Source: Lytechinus variegatus
Lineage: Eukaryota > Echinodermata > Echinoidea > Temnopleuroida > Toxopneustidae
Direction: 5' to 3'
Assembly: GCF_018143015.1 (NCBI RefSeq)
Contig: NC_054747.1
Location: 34,663,733 to 34,727,732, forward strand
DNA length: 64,000 bases
The notes below the pieces were generated by a model. That model was given only the letters and a program-made list of their open reading frames with translations, was not told the origin of the DNA and did not search any database. Shown piece after piece: positions 1 to 13,252 of the stretch. Within the stretch, counting starts at the first letter, position 1. Each line of letters opens with the position of its first letter. A program made the translations under genes and the position numbers.

Positions 1-120
1 CGTAGGGGGGGCTCCCACAGCCTCTCCCGCTCGATCGCTTCGGTATCTCACGCTGTCAAAAATATTGTGCCCCCTTCGGGATTTTGCCCCCCCAAAACTG
101 CAAGTGTTCCGGCGCGCCTG

Positions 121-546
121 CCATTAACCATTCATCAATCAAATAATGTGCGCACGAAGCGCGAGCTAAATTTTTTGACGTCCTGACCTAAACAATCGAC
201 ATTCTGAGCACTTTTTTCAATCAAGAACAGGAAAGGTATATAACTAAATAATGCGAGCGCGAGCGGAAAAAATGAGAATAAGACCTAAAGGCGGGACACT
301 CGATTCATATTTTGGAAATCATGAATACAATGTGTAATTGGGTATGTTACTATATTGATAACGCGAGCGTGAAACGCGGGCATAAAAGTTTTGATATTCT
401 GATCTGAAACAATTTGAGCGCTAATTCAACTACTTTGTAGAAAAATTGTGAAGTGGATATGAATTGTACGTAATGAATGATGCGAGCGCAAAGCGACAGC
501 TGATATTGACCTATTATTATTTTGACATAGGACCGGGACATTCTAA
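121..546. repeat. Dispersed repeat A, copy 1
   Basis: This block reappears almost unchanged at 1889-2311. It contains CpG-rich motifs such as GCGAGCGCGAGCGG and GCGCACGAAGCGCGAGC. It belongs to the large family found on the other strand at 18200-21380 and in part at 59490-59900. Confidence 0.85.
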
Positions 547-1020
547 CATTAAATAATTTGCACAGTTCCCCAGTAAGATATTGCAATAACTTAGACATGT
601 TAGATGTGATAGTATCATTGTATTACATAATTGTACACGAATATCTAACGGAAGGTCACATTCGATTCTATTTAGTATGCCAATGGTTTGTTTCAACACA
701 TATTATCATCGACTGTGACACGTACGAATTTCGTATATTGCATTTTCTCATGAAAAATTTCAACATCATTGATACAATAATCTTATTGTATTTTCTTCAT
801 AGAAGTTGCATTCTTTGTGTCTATTTACGGTCTATTTGTTTGGAATCACAAATAAACTTTTATTTTTATTTCATATACTTTTTTTTCAAATATCCTGCTG
901 AAAACAGATATAATTAATATGGGTCTATAGGTAGGTATTAGCGCTTTACTGCCATTCTTAAAGACAAGGATTACGTTATAAATACGTTATAAATATCTCA
1001 AGCCTGGACCACTCCTTTAA
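547..1020. other. Non-coding AT-rich stretch
   Basis: Short chance reading frames only; no domain, repeat unit or RNA signature was recognised. Confidence 0.6.
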
Positions 1021-1580
1021 ATGCGAAGTCTACCAAGTATCAAATAGGGACGAAGCGGTGACACTATTGGTCAAACGCTCCCTTGTTCCAGAAGTGAAAA
1101 AAAATAGAGAAAGGGGGAGGGGCGTGGAATAAACAAGAAGATTGCAAAAACCAGAGGTATAAATTGTTTTCTCTATTTTACCGTTATACTACTTTCATGA
1201 CTTTCATACATAAGCGGATCCAAGGGGGGGGGCTCCCTATTTGTGGAGAATTAAAAGGGGGGAAGAAAACAAGGAGGGAAACAGATGATAAAAAAGGAGT
1301 AAGAACATGAGTGAATAAAATAAAATAAGGAGAACAATTGAAAATAAACAAAATATTTAATGTCACATGTATAAAATTTCCGGTCGCCCTTTGCGCTCGC
1401 ATTGCCTGTTAGGTGATTTACCTCTCTTTCTCAACACGGAGCTTAAAATATACAAAATATATTTCAGCTCGAAAACCAAACTTTCATTATTTTGTTTCAT
1501 TTACAAATTGTTTTTTTATGAAAAGTGCTCTGTAAAAATGTCAGCGTTATGGTCTGAATATTAACATTACTGCTCGCTTT
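1021..1580. repeat. Dispersed repeat B, copy 1
   Basis: It is homologous over its length to 3308-3860, and its second half to 19420-19810. It has the CGGATCCAAGGGGGG block followed by a purine-rich stretch and the GCGCTCGCATTGCCTGTTAGG core. Confidence 0.8.
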
Positions 1581-1888
1581 ATGCGTTGTCACTACAAATA
1601 AATTTGTATGTGAAGCAACCGATAAGCATCTCATACAGTAATTACATTTCTATGATCTAAAAAGTGTGCACTCTAAACTGTCACGAACGAAAACTTCATG
1701 TCACATTAACCGTTTTAATCACAATCTTTTTAACGATATATCAATATATGTTTATATACTGATAAGAAATACATGCATAGCAGAGTATAATGGTACTGTT
1801 ACGTGATCCCTCCTTTTTATTACCCTAAATTTTTCTGGTCTAATAAGAAAGGGACCTGTTAAGGACTGTTTTCAGTTAGCCATGAATA

Positions 1889-2311
1889 CCATTAACCATT
1901 CATCAATCAAATAATGTGCGCACGAAGCGCGAGCTAAAATTTTTTGACGTCCTGACCTAAACAATCGAAATTCTAAGCACTTTTTTCAATCAAGAACAGG
2001 AAAGGTATATAACTAAATAATGCGAGCGCGAGCGGAAAAAATGAGAATAAGACCTAAAGGCGGGACACTCGATTCATATTTTGGAAATCATGAATAGATT
2101 GTGTAATTGGGTATGTTACTATATTGATAACGCGAGCGTGTGGGCATAAAAGTTTTGATATTCTGATCTGAAACAATTTGAGCGCTAATTCAACTACTTT
2201 GTAGAAAAATTGTGAAGTGGATATGAATTGTACGTAATGAATGATGCGAGCGCAAAGCGACAGCTGATATTGACCTATTATTATTTTGACATAGGACCGG
2301 GACATTCTAAG
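1889..2311. repeat. Dispersed repeat A, copy 2
   Basis: A direct copy of 121-546, with a short deletion inside the CpG-rich core (GCGAGCGTG followed directly by TGGGCATAA). Homology to the wider family continues to about 2400. Confidence 0.85.
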
Positions 2312-2919
2312 AACATTATGTCGTCATATGAAAAATTATGTCAATCTTCACATTCCTCTTCCCAAGCGCGGGATAATTCTTGTCGATATTCCCTTCTGAA
2401 ATGTAAACAATAATTATTAGGAATTCATGAAAATGCTACAATCTTATCTATTGATGTACTAAACATAATGAGAATGCAAGATTGGTTGATATTATAAAGC
2501 CTGCAAAACTGGACATTTTAACCACATTTGTATTTATAAATAGGATGCTTGCGGGGTTAATATATGTTTTCGCGCGCTGAAATTTTTGATAATCTGTCAT
2601 GAAAAGGGAATTTTAAAGAGTTTGTAATGAAATTACTTTTAAAGGTTTACATTACTCCCCAATACAGTGTTTTGCAGTGTAATATTCCAATCTAAGCAAT
2701 GTTTTCGTCGTAATCTGCGTAATCAGTATAATTCACTCATAACGCATGTGCGTAACATACATAGGCCTAGACATAAAAATGAAATAGTAAAAACAACTAT
2801 TGTATTATATCATTCATACACAATAGGTCGCAGTTGACAATTTTGCAGTCGACAGCGGAAACTCCTTTACACGGTCGCTACATTGATTGCAGGATAGCCG
2901 GACTTTCCGCACTTTGCCA

Positions 2920-3301
2920 CTCTACAACGCATGAATTTCTTTGAAAATGTATTTAAAGTCAATTCACAATGGAGAGCTGGGGGAGCGTTTCATCAAATGA
3001 CTTGTTGGACTTTTTTCCCGACAAATTCTGTTTTATCCGACAGTTACCATATCATTTGTGCTCCTCGACCAATCAAAATCAAGGAAAGTTTTCAGATCTG
3101 ACAACTTGTCAGAAAAACTGTAAATGAAACGGTCTCCCTGACAGCATCGGAATCGCTAGACTCTGGACAAAACCTTGCGATTGTTCGTCTGGTCACTCTG
3201 GTGCAAATCTGCTCTCCCAGTCCATCAACTTTCGATAAAAGCCTCTCAGCTCTCCATTGTGACTTTGATTACATTCTCAAAGGAATCGATGCGTTGTAGA
3301 G
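2920..3301. mobile_element. Foldback (inverted-repeat) element
   Basis: The arms CTCTACAACGCAT...CACAATGGAGAGCTG (2920-2980) and their inverse (3244-3301) enclose a second, inner inverted repeat built on GACAACTTGTCAGA. No coding capacity; it behaves as a MITE-like palindrome. Confidence 0.75.
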
Positions 3302-3307
3302 AGTTAA

Positions 3308-3860
3308 ATGCGAAATCTCTACCAAGTATCGAACAGGAACGGAGCGGCGAAACTATGGGTCGAACGCTCCCTTGTTCCAGAAGTGAAAAAACAGAAGGGG
3401 GCGGGGTAAACAAGACTAAAAAAACAGAGGTATATATTGTGTTTTCTATTTTACCGTTATATTTCTTTCATACATAGGCGGATCCAAGAGGGGCCCGAGG
3501 GGCCCGGGCCCCCTACTGTCGGAGCATTAAAAAAGGGGGGAAAGAAAACAAGGAGTGAATAGAGAGGATAAAATATGAATAGGAACACGGGTGAATAAAA
3601 TAAGGGGAACACTTGAAAAATAAACAAAATCTTTAATTTCACATATATAAAATTTTCGCCTGCTTTGCACTCGCATTGGCTGTTTGGTGATTTACATCTC
3701 TTTCTCAATATGGAGCTTCAAATATTAAAATATACAACACATATTTCAGCTCGAAAATCAAACTTTCATTATCTTGTTTGTTTTACAAATTAATTTTCAA
3801 AAGTGCTCTGTAAAAATGTCAGCGTTGTGGTCTGAATATTAACATTTTCTGCTCGTGCTG
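3308..3860. repeat. Dispersed repeat B, copy 2
   Basis: A direct copy of 1021-1580, starting ATGCGAAATCTCTACC and passing through CGGATCCAAGAGGGGCC. It runs on into the repeat-A-type family up to the insertion at 4019. Confidence 0.8.
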
Positions 3861-4018
3861 CGCGCTCGCAAAATTTGATTTTTCAGGTACATATTATTTT
3901 ATAGTATTCCATAAGGTTCTCAAAATATTCCTATTGGGGTCTGATTGTCAAAACGTATCAGCTAGCGGTGCACGCTGGCATTAATTGCTGAGTTATGTAT
4001 ATCTCAATATTGATTATA

Positions 4019-5010
4019 CAGTACGTATCAAAAAAAGTTTACACTTTGAAAAAGCACTGAGAACTAAAAAATATACAACATGTGGGTAATTTTTTCACAT
4101 ATAATCTTGGGTTTGGGTCTCATCTATTAAATGAAAGTAAAAGTTTTGACAGAATGTTACACTTGAGTGAGCACTGTCCATTTTTGTAAAGCTCGCTGAA
4201 ATCTGTTTGTGCAGAAATACTCGTTTGTACGCTGTCATGGCTGTGTCAAAGGGAAAGGGCGAAATCAAACTTACCCTGCGAAACTTTTCTCAAACATTTC
4301 CCTTGCACTTTTAGTCAAATGAAATAAAACGGATACATTCAAGCATTTTGTAACAATTTTGCCACCCAAATTGAAATTTCAACACTAAGTAAACACAACC
4401 TTTACCCTTTTTGTGCCAGCTGGATCTAAGGATTAACTGAATCTGAAAAAACAAGTTTATACCAGACATCTGGCATTTTTTCACTTCGTTTTTATCATCT
4501 AAAGTATGTTTACTTTTCATCTTTCATTCAATACTTGTTTATCCACACTTTTCCCAAGCTTGACAATGATTAACAAAATGAAAATCAAGCCTTAGCCATT
4601 TTATGTAAATCACAGCACAGTGTAAAGCAAATATCGTCACGATGGCCTCGGTATATGGGGGAGTGGGGTGGGGCGCAATACACTCCTCGAAGTGGTTTGG
4701 GCAAGGAAACAAGTTTTAAAAAGTAAAATATATCTTCAAATCAATCTTACTAGCTAAATTCCACGAGTTCTTCATGATTAAGGTCTACTTTTATTCGCAT
4801 AACTATTTCAAAGTTCTGCGCAAATCATTTTTAATTAACTTTTCAAAAGGAAGTTGTACTCACCCAAGTGGAAATATTTTTTGACAGTTATATCGTCATT
4901 TGCTTAAATGGATCTGTACCAAAGTAAAAATGTGGAAAAATCTTCAGGATATTACAAGTGTATAGTTTTACACGATTTTTTTTAAGTGTAAACTTTTTTG
5001 ATACGCACTG
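4019..5010. mobile_element. Tc1/mariner-like non-autonomous DNA transposon
   Basis: Terminal inverted repeats CAGTACGTATCAAAAAAAGT and its inverse ending GATACGCACTG are flanked by TA on both sides (4017-4018, 5011-5012). The related repeat at 19960-20000 has the uninterrupted sequence, an empty site. No transposase frame is visible in the 992 bp, so it is a non-autonomous copy. Confidence 0.82.
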
Positions 5011-5268
5011 TATGATAAACTACTTAAATTCCCAATTTCATGACAGATTATCAAAAATATGAAATATCTAACTTTCTGGCCATAATTTCAGATTTCACGC
5101 TCTCTTTGGGCTAATTAGATTGATAGATACGATTGTCCTTTTTCAAAATGAAATATCGACAAGTTTCATCTCGCGGATAGGAAGAGGAAGATAGTCATCC
5201 TTTTCATATGATGACACAATGTCCTTAGAATGTCTCGGTCCTATGTCAAAACTCTAATACTAATGAAA

Positions 5269-5467
5269 TTAATCCACAATGTGCTGCACTCAACCCAGGT
5301 GAGGTGAATGGGTACCTGGCAGAAATTTATTCCTTGAAACGCAGCGCGCGTAACAGCTGCACTGCTAAAGCCAGGGTAATTATGCTGCATATACTGTAGA
5401 GCGCTTAGAGACTTCTGACAAAGTAAGTATTAAGCGCTATATAAGCAAGTATAATTATTATTATTAT
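5269..5467 (+). mobile_element. SINE, 5'-truncated copy
   Basis: It ends with AAGCGCTATATAAGCAAG and an ATT-repeat tail, the 3' end type of the tRNA-SINEs at 36681 and elsewhere. The tRNA-like head is missing. TAATGAAA occurs at both ends (5261-5268 and 5468-5475) as a target-site duplication. Confidence 0.78.
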
Positions 5468-5699
5468 TAATGAAAAATATCAGCTCTTTATGTGATCCAT
5501 ATCATGCTCACAATTTTCCTAAAAAGTGCTTGAGATATAGAGCTTAATTTTCAGATCAAAATATCAAATATTTTAAGCCCTCTTTGTTGATTTTCATGAT
5601 AAAAAATGTATTTAGAATGCCCAGATTCTAGGTCTTAATCTGAAACACGCGCATACATTACCATGTACAGTTTTGATGATATCTTTAAACCTGCCAGGA

Positions 5700-7558
5700 A
5701 TGATACTTACACACTACTCCGATGAACAGCCAACAGAGAACCGTCGATAAGGCACATCCTCTCATAAGAGCGAACATGGTGGTAGTATCCCTATTAATTT
5801 GAGTTAATCCGTTTCATTAAATATTTCTTTAAAGGAAGCAACTCCAAACCCATTTGTCATTGAGCCTCCCTAATGAGCTGCATTTGGTATTTCTGCGCGA
5901 TGTTAAAACGAAAGACTTATGAAGCGATATATGGAACAAAGAAACATGAAGTTTTCGTTCGTGACAGTTCCAATTGCACAATTTTTAAATCTTTGAAATT
6001 TGATGACTGAATCGGTTGCTTGTAGATGTAATCATGTTATTAACTTTCCAGAATATCAAGAATGTGTTAATATTTAACTTCCACATTTCGAATGTGCAAA
6101 TAAATCTTTTCACATGCAAGAAGTCACGTTCACAATATGTTTAACCTTTAATCTTTGTGTTTTTCTACTGATAAGCAAATATATGTTACAGTGCTTGATC
6201 TCTTTTTGCTTATTACTCTGAGAATTTCGACAGAAATTCTGCCCATTATGAGTCATGAGCTAATCAGACATGATAAACAGATAAACAGACCTAGGTATAA
6301 AAACAACAAAACGCATAAAATATTGCATAGTATGTAAGCTATGTTAATGTTAATAACTGCATGTAAATCCCTGATATGTGTATATAACCTGTCTGCATTA
6401 TGAAGCGGGGATTGTGATGGGTGTTCTTGCCTTTCAACCTCTGTACAACAACTAGACCTTGTCTGCCATCATGATGACTGAATTGTCAAATTGATACTCG
6501 GTTTCCTCGATTATATTGTGAATATAGAATGATATTTTTTTAAGCGATGTATGCCAATTTAACTATAAGACTATAGACCACCCCATCACAAAACCCCGTT
6601 TTTTCCCTAAAAAATAAATCATGACATTAAAATTGAGTTCTGTGTTCTTTGTGTGTTAACTTTCACACCTAACCGAATTGCCTAAAATATGCCTTGCGAT
6701 GGTTGGCGAAAGGCATTTTTTTTTAATCGTTTTTCAATGGTAACTGACAGTAAATCATACTTACCCTTCGTGTTTGGGTTCGTACATCTTCTGAAATAAC
6801 AGCTGCGATTATTCAAATTCGCGCGGAAATTTTGAACATGCTTGAAATTTCCTGACGAATCGAAAAATCGTTGGTCATCTGTTTGAATTCGCATCTCTTA
6901 TTTAGTCTGCGGCAATCGTTCGTGTGTTTTTTTTTATTTAGACCTTCATCGTGCTTTTGCCAAAGTGGATCGATCTCGAAAGAATTCTTAACGAAGCAAC
7001 ACGATGACACAAACGTACAAGATTACCCGATCTAGGCCCTCGTCTTCGTTTCTAACCGCGCGCCATATCAAACCATTCTCACTGTTCGTTCTTTTTATTG
7101 GATTATATCAACCCTTCGCTCGCCTTTGGCCGCAATTTTCTTAAAGAGAAGAACCGAAAACATCAATATCCTTCGCATGTTATATTTACCCTTTGCTTAC
7201 CGTTCATTGATAAAATTTGACAATAGATACTGATCGCATGATTTTACTATAATTTTTATTTGAATTCGTTGAATTCGCGTGCATTTCGTTCATTTTTCCC
7301 ATTCGTACCCTTTTTCCGCCTACATTCGGTCATGTGTGAGGGGGCCTTTAAACAGTTGAGTAATCATTTTTATTTTACACATCAAATACCCTCAGAATTA
7401 TAGAAGCAATGATTTTAATCAGTCATATCAATCTCTTTTTTAACTAATTTATTAACAGAGGCAAAATGTTGATCTATGTAATATGTGGCAAGGTTTTTTT
7501 TTTATTACTCGATCTTTGACACGTACTTTTCGAACTTTGGAAACGCAATATACAAAGT
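5700..7558. other. Non-coding stretch
   Basis: No gene is supported. It holds ACATGAAGTTTTCGTTCGTG at 5944, part of a 26-base exact inverse of 1676-1701, and a CACATTTCGAATGTG palindrome near 6080 that recurs near 8806. Reading frames are short and of chance type. Confidence 0.6.
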
Positions 7559-8772
7559 GAGTCAGAAAAATCTCCCATCAGCTTGAAGTTGTCTTTTCTG
7601 AGGTATGAATATTCAATCATTGTTTTTATTGATATGTCCTGGTAGAAATATCCTCCCTATATAATTTAGTATCATTTTTCACAAGGATCTTAGAATGCAT
7701 GACTGACTACGAGAAAATCTTCAGAAGGATGTAAAATTTCAGTTGCGACAAGTTGTTGGTGAAGATGAAACAAAGTGTGGGAAAAATAAGCAGAGAGACA
7801 CCTACCCATCATCCCACCCAATCCACAAACACCCTCAAATGACACATTAAGTGTCTCTCTCTCGAGCGCGCGCGCGCGCACACACACATCCACTCACCCT
7901 CTCTCTCTCTCCTACCCACATAACACTTCATAAAAACTTCTTAAACCATGTTAACACTTCATAAAGTATTGCTTTCATTTCGTCATTTTCCCTTATCTTA
8001 TTGGTTATGTCTTTCGTTGATCAGCAATTGCCAACTGCTTCATGATGGTGTGCCTGATATGGAAGCAATTACCCAAGTTAAGCCGTGTGTTAAAATGACA
8101 CTTAAAAAAATTCATAAAAAATTAGGAAATTCGAGGGTTGAATGTTTACTACCAGTGGATAGGATAAATATCTGACATTCCATATCTTACTAGAAAAGGG
8201 CACCTTGAAAATAAAAGTAAAAGTATAGTTCCATAGTGGTGATATATATTTCCAATTTGGAAAAAGGAAGTTCAGTAGGTACCCTCCCTAGAATCAGTGT
8301 TACATTGTCAGTCATATTCATTCATTTTTGTCAATCAGCAATATCAAATTGAAAAATTGAGCAATGGGTTGGCTCGAATGAATATCTATGGCCTGCCAGT
8401 TGTGATTAGGCCCGTGCAACCACAAGTTCGTTTGGGAGATGGTGTCTGTGGGAGAGGTATTGTGTTGTACATGTGTGTGTGCGCGAGTGTGCGAAAGAGT
8501 GTATGCCTGTAAGGATTGGGAGGTGACTTTCTGTCTGCACACGTTTTTACACTGTTTGTTTCATTATTTACCCAGCAATTTTGCGCAACTAAGATTTTAC
8601 CTCCTTCCGGGGATTGTTTCATAATCAGTCATGCATGCAGAAATCCTTATAAAAATGGTAGCAAAATGTGTGGGATGAATAATCCTATCACGAAATACTA
8701 ACAAATATATGATTAACTGTTCATACCACAAACAAGAAAACTTTACATAAATGGGACATTTTTTTCTGACTC
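7559..8772. mobile_element. Large imperfect inverted-repeat element
   Basis: GAGTCAGAAAAA at 7559 is mirrored by TTTTTTCTGACTC ending at 8772. The inner arms, about 7690-7905 and 8440-8640, are inverse copies of each other, which explains the look-alike frames on opposite strands. The arms include a CG/CA-repeat tract (7866-7888). Probably a decayed DNA transposon. Confidence 0.65.
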
Positions 8773-10390
8773 AGAATAACGATGATTTGCAGATTACTAC
8801 ACGCACATTTCGAATGTGCAAATAAACCTTTGTTATATTGAAACAGTCGCGTCAGCCGTCTAATAACAATTGATTATCTAAAACAATATATAATTAGTTT
8901 ATTTACTGATATGGCAAGTCTTGTTGATTCCTCGACATTGACTTGTACATGATCACGTAACTACAAATCCACTCGAAAAATACAAAATTTATTTTCTTTA
9001 AAACGTACAAGTTAATTTTATAGAATATACAAGGTCCCATGAGACAAAATGACCTGAAGAGGTAAATGCATAACATTGGTTTTCCTTAAGTATCATTTAT
9101 AAAAAGATCCATAATTATGATTTTATTTCATTTCCTTTATTTCAAAAGTACAGAAATCCACTTGTATATTGCAAATTCAGAGTACAGCAGTCCAACTATA
9201 CATTGAAATAACACAATCGCATACATTTACTGCATTTGACGAATTGAGCAAGTGTGATTACGTTATTGATGGATAGTTCTGGAAAACTCTAAGTCATTTT
9301 GGCAAACTTAAAGGTAAATGTTAGTTTTGGTAACGATATCAAAATGAGTTCGTACAGAATCCAATGAAATGACCACCAAAGTGTCTGTTTGTATAAATAA
9401 AACGCTTGTGCCAAAGGATTCTGGAAGAAATTGTGTAATTGCTGAGAAATCAGCAAATAATTAAGCACAGGATTTGGGTAGAGCGTCGGGCCCGACGCTC
9501 TAAGCAATAATTATACATTGTCCCACGTGCGATTATCTGTGTTGGGATCTTCGGTGTGAACATTTTTCAGCGTAGATTTCAAGATTTCACAGAGATCAGT
9601 TAATGTAACTGTACCAGATATAGATCCTCGATGATATACTGACAATTAAGCCTTGTTTTACAGACTTTCTCATGAAATCAGTGTTTACTGCAACTACTGG
9701 AATTTCTCTTTAATGGTATTCAAATACTGCATTTGGATACGCGTAGTGCCTTTACACTGGAGTGGTCTCAGCGAGCAGTACACAAAATCGCATGGATCTA
9801 AAATTCCACGTAATATTGGCTGAGTGATCGATATCAAACAACTAATCAAATGACAAGGATCTATCTCAGTGCCATATAATGTCACTATATTCAAATAAGA
9901 ATATACAAAGATCAAACAATACGAATTAGAATACCACATACAATATTGGAAGGTAACATCATAGAGCTATTAGCTCCATGGTAACATGATGAAAATTATA
10001 AGTGTCTAGTTGGGCTGTGTTGCTGCCCTCTACGTTCGTAGCAATTGCTGAAACTACGAACTCTTTAATCCAAAAATCTGAAAGCCGTTGGTAATTGCAT
10101 CTCTGAATAGGAAGTTCACCTCATGACTGAATTGCATAACGGATAAAATCAAAGAATGTCGAGACTACATAATATGTAATTAGACATTGTATTACTAACT
10201 GCATGTAAAGGTATAACAACAAAACGTTGAAAGTTGTATTCAAATCGTGTGTATGTGAACGTCACTTCCTGATTAACCCACATGTGGGCGCACTGTTGGG
10301 GACTGCTTGGAGGTACGATCGATTGAGGAAAGAAATAAATAACGGCATAGGCTTTACCGGTATGAAAGCGAAATTATGGCATTTGATTTT
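8773..10390. other. Non-coding stretch with repeats
   Basis: It contains a perfect 24-bp palindrome at 9479-9502 (TAGAGCGTCGGG and its inverse) and a segment (about 9600-9720) shared with 27140-27260 in a gene 1 intron. No convincing exon was found. Confidence 0.55.
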
Positions 10391-11925
10391 TTATTTATTT
10401 ATTTTATTTATTTCACATCTTTATCCAGAGTATCCTGTTCAGCTTTATACAAACAAATATGCAAAATTACACAATATATACAATTAAAATATTCATTAAA
10501 AATCCCTGGTCTTCCACAGGGCTCTGCATAAATACCAAAAAACATATATTTCATAACATAAAGAAAACATAAGTAAAGAAAATATATATACACATCAGAA
10601 TAAGATTTGGAATGAGAAAGTAAAAGGACGTGGTAAGATAGGAAGAAAGAGATAGAGAGAGAGAAAGGGCCAGAGGTAAACAGAGAGAGAGAGTTCAGGA
10701 GCAAAGGTAATTATGGAATATTTGACCAGTCAGGCATATTCTTAAGAAAAGCATAAGATAGCATAGGATAAAAACCAAATCGAGGAAGTGATCATGCATT
10801 TCTAATAAAACACAATACATGTAGCATGTGCTGTAAGTATGAGAAGTGATGTCATATTCTTATCTGTGATTATATCATTTTAGGAGTAATTTAAAGGAGG
10901 CTGGCCGCTTTTCTAGTCGCGTAGCGTCCGGAAGGTTGTTCCACTTTGTGGCACCTGAATAAAGGAAAGAATTTTGATAAAAAGAGGTGGAACATTTTGG
11001 GAGTCTCAAAATCAGTTTATTTGATCGTCTAGAGTTCCTCATTAGTACGGTGTCTAGAAGTACAATTCTACGTGAAAGTATAGGTGGGCAAGTTCATGAA
11101 TTATTTTAAACATTGTGCAGCAGGCAGATTTCCAAAAGAGTTTGTCCAATGTTGGCCAAGATAATTTATTAAATACTTCATTGGACGGGGTTTCCCAAGT
11201 TAAGTGTGAAATTAAGTATGCTGCCCTTTTATGTAGGCGATTAAGGATATCGTAATTGACATCACTTCTCCCTGTCCACACATTGCAACAATAGAGAATA
11301 TGGGGCACTATATACCCCCAGTAAATCTGTGACAATTGTTCAGCGGAGAAGGTAGATCTCAGTCTCCTCAAAATACCCAACTTTTGCTTAACATCTTTTA
11401 CAACTTTGTTTGTATGACTCCTAAAGTCTAGATATGAGTCAATGATAACACCAAGGCATTTATATTCATTTACACATGCTATGGATTTTCCGTCTATAAT
11501 AATATCTAAGTTTTTATCTTGTAATGTGCAAACTCTTTGACGCGAACCAAGTAGCATTGTCTTAGTCTTATCGACATTGAGAATAAGCTTGTTTCGAATT
11601 AACCATTCATGTGTTCGCTTCATTACTTCATTAAGCTGTGTTTCAATGTCGTGTTTAGATGTGCCTGATACAGATATGGTCGTATCATCGGCATACATGA
11701 ACACAGATCCATTTGGAATACTCTTTGGTAGGTCATTTATAAATAAAACAAACATTAGTGGCCAAGTACCGACCCTTGGGGAAGACCTATATTGATATCT
11801 TTAATTGTCGACTTATTATTTTCTACAGAAACATACTGTTTGCGATGAGCAAGATACGAGTGAAACCATTTAAGACTACTTGCACTACAACCATACTTTG
11901 CTAATTTATCTAAAAAGATTATGAA
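10391..11925 (-). mobile_element. 5'-truncated non-LTR retrotransposon (LINE)
   Basis: A minus-strand reverse-transcriptase remnant is followed by a 3' untranslated stretch and an (AAAT)n-type tail at about 10415-10391. The RT motifs suggest the CR1/Rex/Jockey-like group. Upstream of 11925 the homology stops, a typical 5' truncation. It sits beyond the 3' end of gene 1 and has nothing to do with the receptor genes. Confidence 0.82.
11054..11925 (-). pseudogene. Reverse transcriptase fragment (LINE ORF2), frameshifted
   Basis: The main open stretch (11755-11054) has FINDLPKSIP, the catalytic box MYADDTT near 11698-11678, LNVDKTKTMLLG, YKCLGVIID and RLHKRAAYLI, all typical of LINE reverse transcriptases. 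Upstream (about 11925-11766) a second frame has LKWFHSYLAHRKQYVSV and GLPQGSVLG. The two frames are separated by a one-base loss next to GSVLG, near 11763. Together with the truncation this means the copy is dead. Confidence 0.85.
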
Positions 11926-12989
11926 GTTCACTCATTTGGAAAAAAAATGACTGCTTAGTCCGTCCACAGCAATTTGCATATTGCCATTCACTCCTGATCA
12001 AATTCCATGTTGGCCCAAAGTCAACGGTTGCTGAAACTACAAACATTTTTTTGTCATCACTATTAAATACAGAGCCATTAGCATAATATTTTAAACAAAT
12101 CATCGAATATGTTTGGTTCCATTAAAATGAGAGTAATATTGTGGAGCGCATAATCAATTAAATATACTGTAAAAATTGAAAAATATTGGACAACAAGGAT
12201 AATCAAAACCAATTTCCTTCTCTTCACTTAACCCTAAAAGGACTGGGCTATTTGGGATGTATTGACGAGTGGGGGGAGGGGGATGATGGTCCCATTCTGA
12301 TCTCGTCCGCCGTTCTCGCGATTGCGTCGAAATTGGCCACAAACATTCTTTACCACAAGCAAGTAAAATCTCCTTTTTTTATTATGAATAAGATTCAATT
12401 ATAAATTTTCATTTTTCCCCCAAATGTCATCTTTGTAATCTTATTCAAAGGTTTTCACAAAGAAAAATTGCGAAAGCAAAATTAATTGTCCTTATATATT
12501 TATCTTTTATAATGAAGACGGACAGTCAACCTGCCCGAAATGTCGAGTCTCTTTACTGCTTCTGCTCATCATCTCTACTCGCCGACTCAAGCCAGCACCT
12601 CCTTATCCATCCTACTACTCAAGCCGTTTCAACTCATCAATCTCTTCTGGTTTACAGTCTTTTTCAGGACAACATTCAAGAACGATTACTCTACTCTCAA
12701 ATTTCCATTTTCTCGCCTAGTGTACCGTAAACCACATCAGCGATTACATTTCTTTGTTTTAAGAATTTCTTATATATTTCTGTCGTCTATAAGGTCAGCC
12801 ATTATGACTGATTAAACTAGACGTAAAATGTTTCCTAGGTAATTGGTTATATACCAGCTTGGCGTTTACCAGCAAAATGCTGTCCTGTCGAGTTCATACG
12901 GGAGTTACCATAAACAGAAACAGAAAAAAGATTGAATGTTTAAAACTTTCCCCCATCTTAGTTGTTGATGCAGCAGGCATGCTGGCTCT
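11926..12989. other. 3' flank of gene 1
   Basis: Presumed 3' UTR and flank. A minus-strand AATAAA at 12383-12378 is one possible polyadenylation signal. 12770-12865 is an inverse copy of 27055-27135. Plus-strand frames here show no recognisable domain. Confidence 0.45.
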
Positions 12990-13252
12990 TTACTCAGCTA
13001 AAGATTGTGTTTTATTCAACTGTTGTACAAGATTGCCATCAGCCATTGTGAGCATTGTGTATAAAGTCGTCAAGAACTCTTCAACTAAGTCTTCACTATT
13101 GGACTTGTCTTTTGGCTTTTCTGTGAAATTCTCGACAAAAATGATTTTGTCTTGGATTATATCCATGTTGACGAGTTTATCGCGTATCACTTCCTTTGTG
13201 GTCTGATCTGGTATCTTGTCCCGATGCGTCACAATAACCATTGGATAGGTGG
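12990..13252 (-). CDS. Gene 1 exon 11: THRD motif and C-terminus
   Basis: The terminal exon starts after acceptor GTTGCAG in phase 1 and ends at a stop at 12990. It begins with a beta strand and the G4-type motif MVIVTHRDK, followed by DKIIFVENFTEKP, which resembles the KNY/ENY segment near the end of IFI44 GTPases. A last helix has LYTMLTMADGNLV. The protein ends soon after, lacking the basic tail seen in gene 2. Confidence 0.87.

Noticed and set aside
9694-9939. 81-residue cysteine-rich hydrophobic frame, faintly like the end of a GPCR
   Set aside because: No complete GPCR motif, no neighbouring exon, and the adjoining sequence is a repeat shared with 27140-27260.
12512-12815. Serine-rich plus-strand frames next to gene 1
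   Set aside because: Two overlapping frames with no domain; part of the region is a repeat inverted at 27055-27135.
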